DNA from: an uncultured Prosthecobacter sp.
GTDB taxonomy: Bacteria > Verrucomicrobiota > Verrucomicrobiia > Verrucomicrobiales > Verrucomicrobiaceae
DNA: 5,797 nucleotides
Direction: 5' to 3'
NCBI GenBank assembly: GCA_947523045.1
Contig: CANNUR010000194.1
Coordinates: 1-5,797, forward strand
The notes beneath the pieces were generated by a model. It worked only from the letters and a program-made list of their open reading frames with translations, ran no database searches and was not told where the DNA came from. The translations under genes and the position numbers were made by a program. Within the stretch, counting starts at the first letter, position 1; every line of letters begins with the position of its first letter. Shown piece after piece: positions 5,535 through 5,797 of this stretch.

Positions 5535-5797
5535 CCGCGACGGGATTGAACGGGCGCACCGAGACAATCTTCACCGTGCGCAGGGCGCCGGTTTCCGAGG
5601 GAATCTCGGCGTTGTCTCCGGGGGCCTTGCCGATGAGGGCCTTGGCGATCTCGGACAGGTAGGAGACGATGTTCTTATCCACATCGCCATCCCAGGCGCC
5701 GAGGATGGTCAGGGTCTCGGTCTGACTGCTGCCAGGGGCTTCGTACTCGACCACAGTGCCGATGCCCACCTTGTCGGCCGGGGCGTTGGCGAAGTCG
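5530..5797 (-). CDS. GreA/GreB-family transcription elongation factor, C-terminal part
   Basis: Partial gene cut by the right edge; the last 88 codons are visible, ending with TGA at 5532-5530. The frame is open through the edge, and the GTG at 5769 is an internal valine (KVGIGTVV), not a start. The visible segment matches the Gre C-terminal FKBP-like domain: VGIGTVVEYEAPG, then TLTILGAWDGD, then the signature ISYLSxxxKALxGKxxGD seen here as IVSYLSEIAKALIGKAPGD, then a final strand TVKIVSV. This domain binds the rim of the RNA polymerase secondary channel, while the missing N-terminal coiled coil would enter the channel and stimulate cleavage of backtracked transcripts. GreA and GreB cannot be told apart without the coiled coil, so no symbol is given. 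Some Gre proteins in the Chlamydiae/Verrucomicrobia lineage carry long N-terminal extensions; whether this one does lies outside the window. Confidence 0.88.
   Translation of the reverse strand, partial: DFANAPADKVGIGTVVEYEAPGSSQTETLTILGAWDGDVDKNIVSYLSEIAKALIGKAPGDNAEIPSETGALRTVKIVSVRPFNPVAA

Overview
This GC-rich window (third codon positions are mostly G or C) looks like chromosomal DNA of a Gram-negative, outer-membrane bacterium. My best guess is Verrucomicrobiota, perhaps Opitutaceae. The guess rests on a TonB-dependent receptor, several Sec-exported proteins, a fused SGNH/alpha-beta hydrolase and a TPR-rich metallopeptidase; there is no rRNA or marker gene to confirm it.

Layout. Positions 1-2860 hold four genes on the minus strand, read right to left: a secreted two-domain hydrolase (2860-1178), a 100-residue cytoplasmic protein of unknown function (1167-865), a 131-residue protein with one hydrophobic N-terminal segment and a proline-rich tail (812-417), and the start of a TonB-dependent receptor (305 to beyond the left edge). 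Gaps are 10, 52 and 111 bases, so one transcript is plausible. The 111-base gap before the receptor is bracketed by an 11-bp perfect inverted repeat and contains several smaller hairpins. As RNA it would be a closed multi-branch structure whose 5' arm holds the stop codon of the upstream gene and whose 3' arm lies just before the receptor start. This is the most interesting signal in the window.

A 98-base divergent spacer (2861-2958) separates this cluster from a plus-strand gene for an 850-residue exported protein (2959-5511). That protein has N-terminal helical repeats, a central zinc-metallopeptidase domain (HEYCH plus a downstream glutamate) and C-terminal repeats. It converges on the 3' end of a minus-strand GreA/GreB-type transcription elongation factor gene (5797-5530, cut by the right edge). 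Both stop codons lie in the two arms of one 10-bp perfect inverted repeat.

How the genes may work together. The minus-strand cluster joins an exported esterase-like enzyme to an outer-membrane receptor, which would fit release and uptake of an esterified substrate, but the substrate cannot be read from the sequence and the two small proteins are unassigned. The TPR peptidase and Gre factor look like separate transcription units. No tRNA, rRNA, CRISPR array, insertion sequence or attachment site was seen.
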